The notes under the pieces were generated by a model that saw only the letters and a list, made by a program, of their open reading frames with translations, did not search any database and was not told where the DNA came from. Shown here piece after piece: positions 42,154-52,143 of a DNA stretch of 64,000 bases (the first letter of the stretch is position 1; each line of letters opens with the position of its first letter). Made by a program: the position numbers and the translations under genes. Source of the DNA: Mesorhizobium sp. DCY119 (lineage in GTDB: Bacteria > Pseudomonadota > Alphaproteobacteria > Rhizobiales > Rhizobiaceae). The stretch spans positions 992,001-1,056,000 of the forward strand of contig NZ_CP031834.1 of NCBI RefSeq assembly GCF_003590645.1, in the 5' to 3' direction.

Positions 42154-42974
42154 GACTTCTTTTTCTCGGGGACATGGTGGGTAAATCCGGCCGCACGGCG
42201 GTGTGGCAAAAGCTGCCGGGGCTGATTTCCGACTTCAAGCTGGATTTCGTCATCGTCAATGGCGAGAACGCCGCCGGCGGCTTCGGCATAACCGAGGAAA
42301 TCTTTCGCGAGACGCTGAATGCCGGGGCCGATGTCGTGACCACCGGCAACCATGTCTGGGACCAGCGCGAGGCGCTGACATTCGCACCGCGCGAGGACCG
42401 CTTCCTGCGCCCGGTGAATTTTCCGAAAGGCACGCCGGGGCGCGGTTCGGGCGTCTATATCGCCAGGAACGGCGCACGGGTGTTCGTCTCCAACATCATG
42501 GGCCGGGTGTTCATGCATCCCGAGCTGGACGATCCGTTCCAGGCGGTTGAGCGCGAGCTTGCCGCCTGCCCGCTCGGCGAGCAGGCGGATGCTGTGGTGA
42601 TCGACTTCCATGCCGAGGCGACGAGCGAAAAAATGTGCTTTGCGCATTTCGTCGACGGGCGTGCCAGCCTCGTCGTCGGCACGCATACGCACCAGCCGAC
42701 CGCCGACCACCAGATCCTCAACGGTGGCACCGCCTACCTGACCGACGCCGGCATGTGCGGCGATTATGATTCCTCGCTCGGCATGGACAAGGAAGAGCCG
42801 CTGAACCGGTTTCTTTCGAAAGTGCCGAAGGGACGTTTCGAGGCCGCGAACGGCCCTGCGACGATTTGCGGGCTCGGCGCCGATATATCCGACCGCACCG
42901 GGCTTGCCGAGAGGGTTGCGCCGTTGCGGCTCGGGCCACGCCTGGAAGAAACAATGCCTTCTTTCTGGTCTTGA
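42150..42974 (+). CDS. YmdB-like metallophosphoesterase (TIGR00282)
   Basis: A 274-residue calcineurin-like phosphodiesterase. Metal ligands are visible in FLGDMVGKSGR, VNGENAAGG, TTGNHVWDQ, DFHAEATSEK and VGTHTHQPTAD. The family hydrolyses 2',3'-cyclic nucleotides or cAMP-like substrates. ATG 42150 overlaps the antitoxin stop, so they may be co-transcribed. Confidence 0.9.
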   Translation: MRLLFLGDMVGKSGRTAVWQKLPGLISDFKLDFVIVNGENAAGGFGITEEIFRETLNAGADVVTTGNHVWDQREALTFAPREDRFLRPVNFPKGTPGRGSGVYIARNGARVFVSNIMGRVFMHPELDDPFQAVERELAACPLGEQADAVVIDFHAEATSEKMCFAHFVDGRASLVVGTHTHQPTADHQILNGGTAYLTDAGMCGDYDSSLGMDKEEPLNRFLSKVPKGRFEAANGPATICGLGADISDRTGLAERVAPLRLGPRLEETMPSFWS

Positions 42975-43049
42975 CGTTGAAGTAAGCCTGTAGCCTACCT
43001 ACTTCTGCCGGAATATTTTTCTTTCAGATTGTCAGGGGACATTCAGCAG

Positions 43050-43814
43050 ATGCCGATCATCGACTTTCTGGCGCCGCACTTCGCCTTCGTGAACGATCCG
43101 ACGGCGTGGGTCGCGCTTGTGACCCTTGTGGTCATGGAGATCGTTCTCGGCATCGACAATCTGATCTTCATCTCGATCCTGACCAACAAGCTGCCGCCCG
43201 AGCAGCAATCGCGGGCGCGCAAGCTCGGCATTGGTGCTGCGCTCATCATGCGGCTGGTACTGCTGGCGACGATCTCCTTCATCGTGCAGCTGACAACGCC
43301 GGTATTCACCGCACTTGGCCACGGCTTCTCCTGGCGCGACATCATCCTCATCGCGGGCGGCCTGTTCCTGGTGTGGAAGGCGACCAAGGAAATCCATCAC
43401 ACGGTCGACCCGACCGACCATAAGGACGATATCGTCGGCAAGACGGTGAACCTGACCATGGGCGCGGCGATCTTCCAGATTCTCGTTCTCGACCTGGTCT
43501 TCTCGGTCGACTCGATCATCACCGCCGTCGGCATGACCGACGAGATCGTCATCATGTATATCGCCGTCATCGCGGCGGTGACGGTGATGCTGGTGGCAGC
43601 CGATCCGCTGGCGAAATTCATTGCCAAGAACCCGACCATCGTCATGCTGGCGCTGGGCTTCCTCTTGATGATCGGCATGACGCTGATCGCCGACGGCATG
43701 GGCTACCATGTGCCCAAGGGCTACATCTACGCCGCCATGGGCTTCTCGGCGCTGGTCGAGGGGCTCAACATGCTGGCGAGGAAGCGCAAGGCGAAAAGCG
43801 GCGGCGGGCACTGA
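43050..43814 (+). CDS. TerC-family membrane protein
   Basis: A 254-residue integral membrane protein with about seven segments. The conserved acidic motifs are [18 protein letters not shown] and [19 protein letters not shown]. TerC proteins transport or protect against metal ions such as manganese and tellurite. ATG 43050 follows AGGGGA; a TTG at 43029 is upstream. The short gap after the YmdB-like gene leaves no room for a riboswitch. Confidence 0.88.
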   Translation: MPIIDFLAPHFAFVNDPTAWVALVTLVVMEIVLGIDNLIFISILTNKLPPEQQSRARKLGIGAALIMRLVLLATISFIVQLTTPVFTALGHGFSWRDIILIAGGLFLVWKATKEIHHTVDPTDHKDDIVGKTVNLTMGAAIFQILVLDLVFSVDSIITAVGMTDEIVIMYIAVIAAVTVMLVAADPLAKFIAKNPTIVMLALGFLLMIGMTLIADGMGYHVPKGYIYAAMGFSALVEGLNMLARKRKAKSGGGH

Positions 43815-43821
43815 GCATTGC

Positions 43822-44628
43822 TCAAATCCCCTCCAGCACGACAATCGTCGGCTGGCGCGGCAGGGTTTTCAGCGAGACCGTGAACGAGGGACTGTCGCGG
43901 AAGTCGACGGCGAAGCCTTCGCCCACGCGGCGGAGGAATTCATCCAGCGGCGTCGCGTGACGGTGCATGGGCAGTACGACTGACGAATAAAGCCGCGTCG
44001 TGATCTCGCTGATAGAGCCGATCGACTGGGTCAGGCCGCCGTCGATCGGCACCATGACGATGTCGAGGCGGCCGATCTGGCCATATTGCTGGTCGCTGAG
44101 GCGCGTATGCAGATGGCCGAGATGGCCGATGCACAGGTCTGCCACCTCGAAGATGAAGATCGAATTGCCGTCGCGTTCGAGCTCGCCGCCCCAGCTGCGG
44201 ATGTCGGTCGGGACGTTGCGGATATAGACATCGTCGACGACGATCCTGTGCTTCGCCGGCCCGCCTTCAGGGTTCCAGCCGCGCAGCACGTGCTCGATGC
44301 CGGGGTCGGGCGCGTTGGTGTAGTGCGTGCGGTGTGCCTTGTTCATGGTGACGACGCGCGGCAGCGGATCGCTGCCATAGATGCCGCTGAAGTCGGTGGC
44401 AATGCGCACGCCGGCGGGGCTTTCGATGACGTAGGTGGAATGGCCGGCATAGGTGATCTTCACCTCGCCGCTGGTCTTGGCCTGCGCCGGCGTGAAATTC
44501 GCATAGGTGACGCCGGGCAGCGCCTGCGCGATGGCGATGCAGCGGCTCGGCACCGGGTCTTCCTGCGCGAATGCGGCCAATGGCCAGAGCAGGAAGGCGA
44601 GCAGAAAGGCAAGGCGAAAAGCTGGCAT
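43822..44628 (-). CDS. Exported MBL-fold (UlaG-like) hydrolase
   Basis: A 268-residue metallo-beta-lactamase-fold protein with a signal peptide (FRLAFLLAFLLWPLAAFAQ). The active-site strand is KITYAGHSTYVIESPAGVRIATDFSG, typical of the UlaG/lactamase_B_3 group, and further ligands are spread through HYTNAPDPGIEHVL and LCIGHLGHLH. ATG 44628 follows GGGAGCC. It is convergent with TerC. Confidence 0.85.
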   Translation of the reverse strand: MPAFRLAFLLAFLLWPLAAFAQEDPVPSRCIAIAQALPGVTYANFTPAQAKTSGEVKITYAGHSTYVIESPAGVRIATDFSGIYGSDPLPRVVTMNKAHRTHYTNAPDPGIEHVLRGWNPEGGPAKHRIVVDDVYIRNVPTDIRSWGGELERDGNSIFIFEVADLCIGHLGHLHTRLSDQQYGQIGRLDIVMVPIDGGLTQSIGSISEITTRLYSSVVLPMHRHATPLDEFLRRVGEGFAVDFRDSPSFTVSLKTLPRQPTIVVLEGI

Positions 44629-44810
44629 TCCAAGGCTCCCGTCGCAGGCGGCGATGAATGATGCGGCAATGCAATATGACCGGCTACGGGGCATTATCGG
44701 GAGTCACGTTTTCGCGAGGGCGGCAAACGCCGGTACTTCTGGACGTTCACCGTCATTCTGGTTTATAAGCCGGCCCATTCCAGATAGCCGAGTAAAGACT
44801 AAGGGGTCCC

Positions 44811-45560
44811 ATGGCCGGCCATTCACAATTCAAGAACATCATGCACCGCAAGGGCCGTCAGGACGCGGTGCGCTCGAAAATGTTTTCCAAGCTGGCGCGC
44901 GAAATCACCGTCGCCGCCAAGGTCGGCGTGCCCGACCCGGCGATGAACCCGCGTTTGCGGCTGGCCGTGCAGAACGCCAAGGCCGTGTCGATGCCGAAGG
45001 ACAATATCCAGCGCGCCATCAACAAGGCGTCGGCGGGCGATGCGGAAAACTATGACGAAGTGCGCTACGAGGGCTACGGCCCCGGCGGCGTTGCCGTAAT
45101 CGTCGAGGTGCTGACCGACAATCGCAACCGCTCGGCGTCCAATGTGCGCGCGGCCTTCACCAAGTCCGGCGGGGCGCTCGGCGAAACCGGCTCGGTGTCC
45201 TTCATGTGGGACCGCGTCGGCGAGATTTTCTATCCGGTCTCGGCCGGCAGCGCCGACAAGCTGATGGATGCCGCGATCGAGGCGGGCGCCGACGATGTGC
45301 AGTCGGACGAGGACGGCCACACCATCCTCTGCGTTTTCGAGAATCTCGGTGAGGTTTCCAAGGCGCTCGAAGCCTCGCTCGGCGAAGCCGAATCGGTGAA
45401 GGCGATCTGGAAGCCGCAGAACAACATTCCGGTCGACGAGGATCGCGCCCAGTCGATCCTGAAGCTCGTCGCCACCCTCGAGGACGATGACGACGTGCAG
45501 AACGTCTACGCCAATTTCGAGGTCGACGAAGAGACGATGGCGAAGCTCAGCGCGGCATGA
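44811..45560 (+). CDS. YebC/PmpR-family protein
   Basis: A 249-residue YebC-family protein: [38 protein letters not shown], then [38 protein letters not shown]. YebC homologues act in transcription regulation or relieve ribosome stalling on proline tracts. An efp gene is also present in the window at 62958. It overlaps the Rdx gene by four bases. Confidence 0.93.
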   Translation: MAGHSQFKNIMHRKGRQDAVRSKMFSKLAREITVAAKVGVPDPAMNPRLRLAVQNAKAVSMPKDNIQRAINKASAGDAENYDEVRYEGYGPGGVAVIVEVLTDNRNRSASNVRAAFTKSGGALGETGSVSFMWDRVGEIFYPVSAGSADKLMDAAIEAGADDVQSDEDGHTILCVFENLGEVSKALEASLGEAESVKAIWKPQNNIPVDEDRAQSILKLVATLEDDDDVQNVYANFEVDEETMAKLSAA

Positions 45561-45847
45561 CCGAAGCCGCGCCAAAAGCCCGCGTAGCAATCACCTACTG
45601 CACCCAGTGCATGTGGCTGCTGCGCGCGGCGTGGCTGGGGCAGGAGCTTCTTTCCACCTTCGGCACCGAGCTTGGCGAGGTCGCGTTGGTGCCGGGCACC
45701 GGCGGCGTCTTCGAGATCACCTGCAATGGCGCGTTGATCTGGGAGCGCAAGCGCGACGAGGGTTTTCCCGAGGCCAAGGTGCTGAAGCAGCGCGTGCGCG
45801 ATATCATTGATCCCGAACGCGATCTCGGCCATTCGGACCGCAAGTAG
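45557..45847 (+). CDS. SelT/SelW/SelH-family (Rdx) protein
   Basis: A 96-residue thioredoxin-like protein with the redox pair CTQC (Cys15, Cys18) replacing the CxxU of selenoproteins. It also has [24 protein letters not shown]. It is coupled to the YebC gene by an ATGA overlap. The role is probably thiol redox. Confidence 0.88.
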   Translation: MTEAAPKARVAITYCTQCMWLLRAAWLGQELLSTFGTELGEVALVPGTGGVFEITCNGALIWERKRDEGFPEAKVLKQRVRDIIDPERDLGHSDRK

Positions 45848-45859
45848 CGGCCCGCTCGA

Positions 45860-46021
45860 TCATTTGCCGCCACGCGGACCAAGTGCTGCGCCAAGGCCGG
45901 CGCCGATGGCTATGCCCATGCCGATGCCCATCGCCAGATCATCGAAGGCGATTCCCAGGGCTGTGCCCATACCAACGCCCAGGGCAATGCCGACTGCCAT
46001 GTTGGAATAGGGGTCTTTCAT
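45860..46021 (-). CDS. Small glycine-zipper protein, 53 aa
   Basis: The product MKDPYSNMAVGIALGVGMGTALGIAFDDLAMGIGMGIAIGAGLGAALGPRGGK consists mainly of two G/A-rich, zipper-type segments. It is probably a small inner-membrane or pore-like protein. No family is named. It has a GGAAATTCGCG-type weak ribosome binding site. It is convergent with the Rdx gene. Confidence 0.75.
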   Translation of the reverse strand: MKDPYSNMAVGIALGVGMGTALGIAFDDLAMGIGMGIAIGAGLGAALGPRGGK

Positions 46022-46185
46022 CGCGAATTTCCTTTCGAGTGCCTTGAAACGACGGCGCCGAAGCAGTCTACCATATCGGCAACCCGTCACCTGATCCCGC
46101 ACCGCCACAGAAAAGCGCATATAGGCTTTCATTCGATATGCGCCCCTGATTCTGGGGCGGCAATTCATCGTGAGGGGAACCAGGA

Positions 46186-47262
46186 ATGACATCCAGACCA
46201 CGCATCGCCATTCTCTTTGGCGGCCGCTCGGCCGAGCATGAGGTTTCAATCCTTTCTGCGAGCAACGTGGTCAAGGCGATAGACACCGCCAGATACGAGA
46301 TCGTGCCGATCGGCATCGGCCGCGACGGCCGCTGGTTCCTGGCTTCGCTCGATGGCGACGGCGCGTTGCCTTCCTCGGTGCCCGAAACCGGCGCCGAGGT
46401 GAGCCTCCTGCCGGGCGGCAAGGGACGCCTGGTTGCCGTTCCCCATGCTGCTGCGCCTTTCGAACTGCCGAAGATCGACGTCCTTTTCCCGGTGCTGCAT
46501 GGGCCGTTCGGCGAGGACGGCGCGGTGCAGGGCCTGGCCGAGACCGCGAATGTTCCTTACGTCGGTTGCGGCGTTCTGGGGTCGGCCAATGCCATGGACA
46601 AGGACGCGGCCAAGCGGCTGCTGAAGGCGGCGGGGGTGCCCGTGGCGCGTGGCGTGACCGTTCATGCCGGCGAGCGGCCTTCGTTCGAAGCGGTCAAGGC
46701 CGAACTCGGCCTGCCGGTTTTCGTCAAGCCGGCGCGCCAGGGCTCTTCGGTAGGCGTGAGCAAGGCCGAAACGGCTGCCGAGCTGGACAAGGCGCTGGAC
46801 GAGGCTTTCAGGCATGACCGCAAGGTGCTGATCGAGGAATTCGTGGCGGGGCGCGAAGTCGAATTCGCAGTGCTCGAGCAGGCCGATGGGACGTTCATCG
46901 TTTCAGTGCCGGGCGAGATCGAGCCGGCTGCAAGCCACGGCTTCTACACCTATGAGGCCAAATATGTGGATGCCGATGGCGCTGCACTGCGCGTTCCCGC
47001 CGATCTGCCGGAAGCGACAACGACCGCGCTGCAGGAGATCGCCCGCAAGGCATTTTTGGCGCTCGGCTGCGAGGGCATGGCGCGCGTCGACTTCTTCGTG
47101 CGCACCGATGGCAGCTCACTCGTCAACGAGCTCAACACCATCCCCGGCTTCACCAATATCAGCATGTATCCGAAGACGATGGCCGCCAGCGGTATCGCCT
47201 ATCCCGACCTCGTCGGCCGGCTGATCGATCATGCGGTGGCGCGCTGGCAGCGGCAGGGCTGA
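46186..47262 (+). CDS. ddl: D-alanine--D-alanine ligase
   Basis: A 358-residue ATP-grasp ligase that makes the D-Ala-D-Ala dipeptide for peptidoglycan. Motifs include [51 protein letters not shown] and [20 protein letters not shown] 46186 follows GAGGGGAACCAGGA. It stands apart from the mra/mur cluster usual for ddlB, so it is a ddlA-type orphan copy. Confidence 0.93.
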   Translation: MTSRPRIAILFGGRSAEHEVSILSASNVVKAIDTARYEIVPIGIGRDGRWFLASLDGDGALPSSVPETGAEVSLLPGGKGRLVAVPHAAAPFELPKIDVLFPVLHGPFGEDGAVQGLAETANVPYVGCGVLGSANAMDKDAAKRLLKAAGVPVARGVTVHAGERPSFEAVKAELGLPVFVKPARQGSSVGVSKAETAAELDKALDEAFRHDRKVLIEEFVAGREVEFAVLEQADGTFIVSVPGEIEPAASHGFYTYEAKYVDADGAALRVPADLPEATTTALQEIARKAFLALGCEGMARVDFFVRTDGSSLVNELNTIPGFTNISMYPKTMAASGIAYPDLVGRLIDHAVARWQRQG

Positions 47263-47284
47263 CACGGCCCGCCGCAGCCTCCTT

Positions 47285-47764
47285 CTACCGCAGCGCCATG
47301 ATGAAGCAGGCGAGCGAGGCTATGCCGCTGACCGTGCGAACATGGTTCCACGGCAGCCATTCGGCAAGGTAACGGGTCCACAGGCTGGCGCCTTCGCTGG
47401 TTTCCGGGCCGGCGGCAGCCAGCGCGTCGTTGAGCGGGACGTTGAAGATCATCGTCACCAGAAGAATGCCGACGATGTAGAGCAGGCTGCCGGCAAGCAG
47501 CCAGGCTGAGCCGGGTTCGCTCCAGCCGATGATCGCCTTGACGGCGAGGATCGCGCAGATCAGCGCCGTTCCCATGAAGGCTGTCAGGAACAGCGGGTTG
47601 AGGATGACGACGTTGATCGCGTTCATTGCCGCTGCGCCATCGCCTGCGGGCAGGCGCGCAAGGGCCGCCATGATGGTGGTCGAGAAGACGAAGAACAGGC
47701 CCGCCATGATGCCGCTGCCCAGCGCGGCGGCGAAGGTGAGGGCGATGAAGAGTGGCGCGATCAT
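47285..47764 (-). CDS. DUF1772 (anthrone oxygenase-like) membrane protein
   Basis: A 159-residue membrane protein with four segments of the DUF1772 type: FIALTFAAALGSGIMAGLFFVFSTTIMAALARLPAGDGAAAMNAINVVILNP. The family includes fungal anthrone oxygenases; the bacterial role is unknown. It overlaps the NmrA gene by four bases (47761-47764), so the two are coupled. Confidence 0.85.
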   Translation of the reverse strand: MIAPLFIALTFAAALGSGIMAGLFFVFSTTIMAALARLPAGDGAAAMNAINVVILNPLFLTAFMGTALICAILAVKAIIGWSEPGSAWLLAGSLLYIVGILLVTMIFNVPLNDALAAAGPETSEGASLWTRYLAEWLPWNHVRTVSGIASLACFIMALR

Positions 47765-48606
47765 TTTTTCTCCTCCCAGATGCCGGTGGCGGCGGTGTCG
47801 CGAGCATAATCGGAAAAATCCTTCGGTGCGCGGCCGAGAATGCGCTGTGCGCCGTCGGAGACATGGGCGTTCCGGCCATCGAGCACTTCGGTAAACAGTT
47901 CCGTCATCAGGCCGAAGAACTCCGACGGTATGCCAGCCTGCTGCAGCGTCTCGAAGAAGACTTCGTGGGAAATCCGCTCATAGTGGATCTCCCTCCCGCT
48001 CGCCTTGCCGATTTCAGCGGCGGCCTCGGCGAAGGTCAGCAGGCGCGGGCCGGTCATCTCGTAGAGCTGTCCGACATGCCCGGGCTCGGTGAGAGCGACG
48101 ACGGCAGCATCGGCGATGTCGTCAGCATCGATGAAGGGCTCCTTCACGTCGCCGACCGGTAGCGCGATCTCGCCGGCCAGGACAGGATCGATCAGGAAGC
48201 TCTCGCTGAAATTCTGTGCGAACCATGCGCAGCGCAGGATGGTCCAGTCGGCGCCGGAGGCCTTGAGTTCCTCTTCGGCGCGCTGTGCCTCCGGCTCGCC
48301 ACGGCCGGAAAGCAGCACCAGCCGCTTCACGCCGTTTTCCACCGCCAGCCGCGCAAAGGCGCCGACAGCCTCGGTGGCACCCGGTACGGCGATGTCCGGA
48401 TAATAGGTGATGTAGACGGCGCCAACTCCTTCAAGCACTGCCTTCCAGGTCTTGTCGTCGTTCCAGTCGAAGGGCGGCTGGCCGGAGCGCGAGCCGATGC
48501 GCACCGGCAGGCCGCGTGCGGTGAGGCGTTGGGCGACGCGGCTTCCGGTCTTGCCGGTGCCGCCGAGAATGAGGGTCGGTTTGGTGGTCTGGTTGATCGT
48601 GTTCAT
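47761..48606 (-). CDS. NmrA-like NAD(P)-binding protein
   Basis: A 281-residue atypical SDR: TLILGGTGKTGSRVAQRLTARGLPVRIGSRSG, then RLVLLSGRGEPEAQRAEEELKASGADWTILR. It is of the NmrA/HSCARG type, probably a redox sensor or NADPH-dependent reductase. ATG 48606 has GGAGGAAGTG. It is divergent from the TetR gene. Confidence 0.88.
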   Translation of the reverse strand: MNTINQTTKPTLILGGTGKTGSRVAQRLTARGLPVRIGSRSGQPPFDWNDDKTWKAVLEGVGAVYITYYPDIAVPGATEAVGAFARLAVENGVKRLVLLSGRGEPEAQRAEEELKASGADWTILRCAWFAQNFSESFLIDPVLAGEIALPVGDVKEPFIDADDIADAAVVALTEPGHVGQLYEMTGPRLLTFAEAAAEIGKASGREIHYERISHEVFFETLQQAGIPSEFFGLMTELFTEVLDGRNAHVSDGAQRILGRAPKDFSDYARDTAATGIWEEKK

Positions 48607-48618
48607 CACTTCCTCCAT

Positions 48619-48664
48619 AATGTGAGTAATCCTCATATTTGCAAATGTGATAAACCCTCATATT
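48619..48664. promoter_or_regulatory. Two direct 21-bp repeats (putative TetR operators)
   Basis: Two near-identical copies at 48619-48639 and 48644-48664 share AATGTGA at the left and CCTCATATT or CTCATATT at the right. They are 25 bp apart, each itself an imperfect palindrome. They lie in the 91-bp region between the divergent NmrA and TetR genes. Two turns of helix apart, they would let two TetR dimers bind. Confidence 0.65.
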
Positions 48665-48697
48665 ATAGCTGTCAACCGGAATTGCATCGAGGACACT

Positions 48698-49333
48698 ATG
48701 GAGCCGAGCCCAGCCCCTGCCGAAGACACGCCGACCATGCCGCGCCGCGCCCCGACGCAGCAGCGCAGCCGTGAGCGGGTGGAGCGCATATTGGAAGTCG
48801 CCTCCGCGCTGATCGCAACAACCGGCAGCGATGCCATGCGCATGAGCGAAGTGGCTGAAAATGCTGGGATTTCGATCGGTTCGCTGTACCAGTATTTCCC
48901 CGACAAGGGCGCGATCCTGCGCATGCTGGCCGAGCGCTACAACGCGCAAGGGCGCGAATGCATCGAGGCCGAGCTTGCCGATGTGCGCGATATGGCGGGG
49001 CTGCGTGTGGCCTTCGACCGGCTCATCGACATCTATTACGGGCTGTTCCTGGCCGAGCCGGTGATCCGCGACATCTGGTTCGGCACGCAGGCCGACAAGG
49101 GTTTGCGCGATGTCGAACTGGAAAGCGGCCGGCTCAACGGCGCGCTGCTTTCTGCCGTGCTGAAGCGGCTGCGGCCCGAGGCGGAGGAAGCGGAGCTTGA
49201 TCGCTCGGCGTTTCTCATCATGTCGCTGGGCGAATCGACGATGCGGCTGGCGATCTCGGTCGAGCGTGAGGAGGGCGACGCGCTGGTGGAGAATTACAAG
49301 CGCATGGTGCTGCGGGAGATGGAGGCGGGGTGA
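48698..49333 (+). CDS. TetR/AcrR-family transcriptional regulator
   Basis: A 211-residue regulator with TRRAPTQQRSRERVERILEVASALIATTGSDAMRMSEVAENAGISIGSLYQYFPDKGAILRML-type N-terminus (helix-turn-helix about 28-68). It is divergent from the NmrA/DUF1772 operon and presumably represses it through the paired repeats. The 323 bp after it (49334-49656) hold repeat C and a terminator. Confidence 0.9.
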   Translation: MEPSPAPAEDTPTMPRRAPTQQRSRERVERILEVASALIATTGSDAMRMSEVAENAGISIGSLYQYFPDKGAILRMLAERYNAQGRECIEAELADVRDMAGLRVAFDRLIDIYYGLFLAEPVIRDIWFGTQADKGLRDVELESGRLNGALLSAVLKRLRPEAEEAELDRSAFLIMSLGESTMRLAISVEREEGDALVENYKRMVLREMEAG

Positions 49334-49364
49334 GGGGAAAGGAGGCTTCTTCCGTTACGCCGGT

Positions 49365-49541
49365 GCTGCCCCTCATCCGCCTGCCGGCACCTTCTCCCCG
49401 TATAGTGACGGGGAGAAGAAGGCTGTCATTGCCGCTGGTGCAAATATTCTCAACGTTGATGATTATGCTAGCCGTAGCGGAAGTCCCCTTCTCCCCGTCA
49501 CTATACGGGGAGAAGGTCGCGGCAGCGGGATGAGGGGCAGC
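49365..49541. repeat. Palindromic repeat family C
   Basis: A 177-bp inverted repeat with outer arms GCTGCCCCTCATCC / ...GGATGAGGGGCAGC. Each arm has its own hairpin (CTTCTCCCCGTATAGTGACG..., CTTCTCCCCGTCACTATACG...). It has the same architecture as families A and B but unrelated sequence. It is the only copy in the window. Confidence 0.85.
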
Positions 49542-49602
49542 GCCTACCTTTGCGAGTTGGTCCTTCTTGACCAGATCGCTGTTGCTGTGACCTGGGGTCC
49601 AA

Positions 49603-49636
49603 AACAAAAAACCCGCCTCGAAGGCGGGTTTTTCAA
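49603..49636. terminator. Terminator of rpmE
   Basis: AAAAAACCCGCCT-CGA-AGGCGGGTTTTT is a strong hairpin with T/A runs on both sides. It lies 21 bp beyond the rpmE stop on the minus strand. Confidence 0.85.
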
Positions 49637-49656
49637 TCTCGATCCGAAGATCCAGC

Positions 49657-49878
49657 TTACATGCCGAGGCCTTCGTAGCGCTTCTTGAACTTCGAGAGAC
49701 GGCCGCCGCGGTCGAGCAGGGTCTGCTGGCCGCCGGTCCATGCCGGGTGGGTCGAAGGGTCGATGTCGAGGTTCATCGTGTCGCCTTCCTTGCCCCAGGT
49801 AGACTTGGTCTGGTACTCGGTGCCGTCGGTCATGACGACCTTGATGGTGTGGTAGTCGGGATGGATATCGGTCTTCAT
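49657..49878 (-). CDS. rpmE: Ribosomal protein L31, zinc-free
   Basis: The 73-residue product [73 protein letters not shown] is L31 without any cysteine. Zinc-type L31 has a CxxC. The alphaproteobacterial form usually lacks it. ATG 49878 follows AGGAACAG. Confidence 0.94.
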   Translation of the reverse strand: MKTDIHPDYHTIKVVMTDGTEYQTKSTWGKEGDTMNLDIDPSTHPAWTGGQQTLLDRGGRLSKFKKRYEGLGM

Positions 49879-50073
49879 CGGTCTGTTCCTGGCTGTCGCG
49901 CTGCGGCTCACGGCTTGCGCCTGCGGCGATGCGCCTCTTTTGAAAACTCGAAGCCGCAGCTATTGAAGAGCCACGGCTTCTAAAACGGTCGCGGTGCCTA
50001 TACATCAGGCGAAAATGAATCACAAGGCCGCACTCGGCGCTTTTGCCAGATGCGGCTGCACAGGGATGGCAAC

Positions 50074-51876
50074 ATGGCTGAGACAGGGCGCAGCGCGGAG
50101 GAAGATCGCCGGCGTTCGCTTCAGCCGCTGCGACGGCTTTCCCCTTATATCATGCGTTATCGCGGCATGGTGGTCGGCGCCTGTATTTCACTGGCGACCG
50201 CTGCCGGTGTGACGCTGGCGCTGCCGATTGCCGTGCGCCGGATGATCGACCACGGCTTTTCGACCTCCGATTCCGGCTTCATCGCCAATTATTTCTCGAT
50301 GCTGGTGGTGATGGCGGCGCTGCTCGCGCTCGCCTCGGCCTGCCGCTACTATTTCGTCATCACGCTGGGCGAGCGGGTGGTGGCGGATGTGCGCCGCGAC
50401 GTTTTTTCCCATGTGACCAAGCTTTCGCCGTCCTTCTTCGACACGGCGCAGTCGGGCGAGATCATCTCGCGGCTGACGGCGGACACGACGCAGGTGAAGT
50501 CGGCAGTCGGGGCAACCGCTTCGATGGCGCTGCGCAACGTCATTCTCGGCCTCGGCGCGGTCGGCATGATGGTGGTGACCAGCCCCAAGCTTTCCGGCCT
50601 CGTGCTGGTCGCCATTCCCGTCATCGTGCTGCCGCTGGTCGCCTTCGGGCGTTCGGTGCGGCGCAAGTCGCGCGCGGCGCAGGACACGCTTGCAGAAGCG
50701 ACCGCCTATGCCAGCGAGCAGATCGGCGCGATGCGCATCCTGCAGGCTTTCACCAACGAGAAGCTGGTGACCGGGCGATTTGCGAAGGCCGTGGATACGG
50801 CTTTCGAGGCGGCGCGCTCGTCCGTCTTTGCGCGGTCGTTCCTGACCTTCTTCGCCATCTTCACCATCTTCGCCTCGGTCGTGGCGGTGCTGTGGTTCGG
50901 CTCGCGTGATGTGCTCTCGGGCACGCTGTCGGCCGGCACGCTCGGCCAGTTCCTGCTCTATTCGGTGTTCGCCGCCGGTGCGCTCGGCGCGCTGTCGGAA
51001 GTCTGGGGCGAACTGGCGCAGGCGGCAGGCGCGGCTGAGCGGCTGACCGAGATCCTGGCCGAGGAGCCCGCGATCGCAGCTCCTGCGAACCCGCTGCCGC
51101 TGCCAAGCCCGGCGCGGGGTCTCGTCGAATTCCGCGACGTTTCCTTCGCCTACCCGGCGCGGCCGGACCGGCCGACGCTGCACGGCGTCAGCTTCACCAT
51201 CAATCCGGGCGAGACGGTTGCCATTGTCGGGCCATCGGGAGCCGGCAAGAGCACGATCTTCGCGCTGCTGCTGCGCTTCTACGATCCCGTTTCCGGCTCC
51301 ATCCTGATCGACGGCGTCGATATCGCCAAGGCCGATCCGCAGGCCGTGCGCAACCGCACGGCGATCGTGCCGCAGGACGTCACCATCTTTGCAGCGACGG
51401 CGGGTGAGAATATCGGCTTCGGCCGGCCCGGTGCCGCGCAGGCCGAGATCGAGGTGGCGGCCAAGGACGCGCTGGCCGACGAGTTCATCGAAAAGCTGGC
51501 GCAGGGCTACAACACGCAGGTGGGCGAGCGCGGCGTCATGCTGTCGGGCGGTCAGCGCCAGCGCGTGGCGATCGCCCGCGCCATCCTGCGCGATGCGCCG
51601 ATCCTGCTGCTCGACGAGGCAACCTCGGCGCTCGACGCACAGAGCGAGACGCTGGTGCAGACCGCGCTCGAACGGCTGATGAAAGGCCGCACGACCATCG
51701 TCGTCGCGCACCGGCTGGCGACCGTGCTGAAGGCCGACCGTATCCTGGTGATGGATGGCGGGCGCATCGTCGAAGAAGGCACCCATCGCAGCCTGGTGCG
51801 CAAGGGCGGCGTCTATGCCGGTCTTGCCAAGCTGCAGTTCGAGACGGGGGCGACCGCGTTTCAGGCGGCGGAATAG
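50074..51876 (+). CDS. ABC transporter, fused permease and ATPase (half-exporter)
   Basis: A 600-residue half-transporter of the MsbA/LmrA type. The first 330 residues carry the six-segment exporter domain. The ATPase has Walker A GPSGAGKST, signature LSGGQRQRVAIARA, Walker B ILLLDEATSALD and the H-loop VAHRLATV. Homodimers export lipids, drugs or peptides. ATG 50074 follows CAGGGATGGCAAC. It is separated from rpmE by a 195-bp region. Confidence 0.9.
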   Translation: MAETGRSAEEDRRRSLQPLRRLSPYIMRYRGMVVGACISLATAAGVTLALPIAVRRMIDHGFSTSDSGFIANYFSMLVVMAALLALASACRYYFVITLGERVVADVRRDVFSHVTKLSPSFFDTAQSGEIISRLTADTTQVKSAVGATASMALRNVILGLGAVGMMVVTSPKLSGLVLVAIPVIVLPLVAFGRSVRRKSRAAQDTLAEATAYASEQIGAMRILQAFTNEKLVTGRFAKAVDTAFEAARSSVFARSFLTFFAIFTIFASVVAVLWFGSRDVLSGTLSAGTLGQFLLYSVFAAGALGALSEVWGELAQAAGAAERLTEILAEEPAIAAPANPLPLPSPARGLVEFRDVSFAYPARPDRPTLHGVSFTINPGETVAIVGPSGAGKSTIFALLLRFYDPVSGSILIDGVDIAKADPQAVRNRTAIVPQDVTIFAATAGENIGFGRPGAAQAEIEVAAKDALADEFIEKLAQGYNTQVGERGVMLSGGQRQRVAIARAILRDAPILLLDEATSALDAQSETLVQTALERLMKGRTTIVVAHRLATVLKADRILVMDGGRIVEEGTHRSLVRKGGVYAGLAKLQFETGATAFQAAE

Positions 51877-52143
51877 GATGCGCTGATATTCAGGCCATGA
51901 CGGCCTGCAAATGGCGGCTTTCTGCGCTTCCGGTACTCACGTACCCAAACGTACGCTCCGTTCCGGTTCTCGAAATCCACCATTTTCGCCTCGTCCTGAC
52001 CTGAATCTCAACGCATCCTGGGCGCATCCTAAACCTACGCCTTCAAGACGACCCTGCGTCGATCGTGGCGATTGCCTTTTCCATGGCCGGTATGCTTCAT
52101 TCCGGGGAAAAATTGGCATGGCTTTGCATTTCAGGAAAGATTC

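Noticed and set aside
42975-43049. Riboswitch for manganese upstream of TerC
   Set aside because: Only 75 bp separate the genes, and the partial palindrome (AAGTAAGCC...CTACTT) does not match the expected riboswitch layout.
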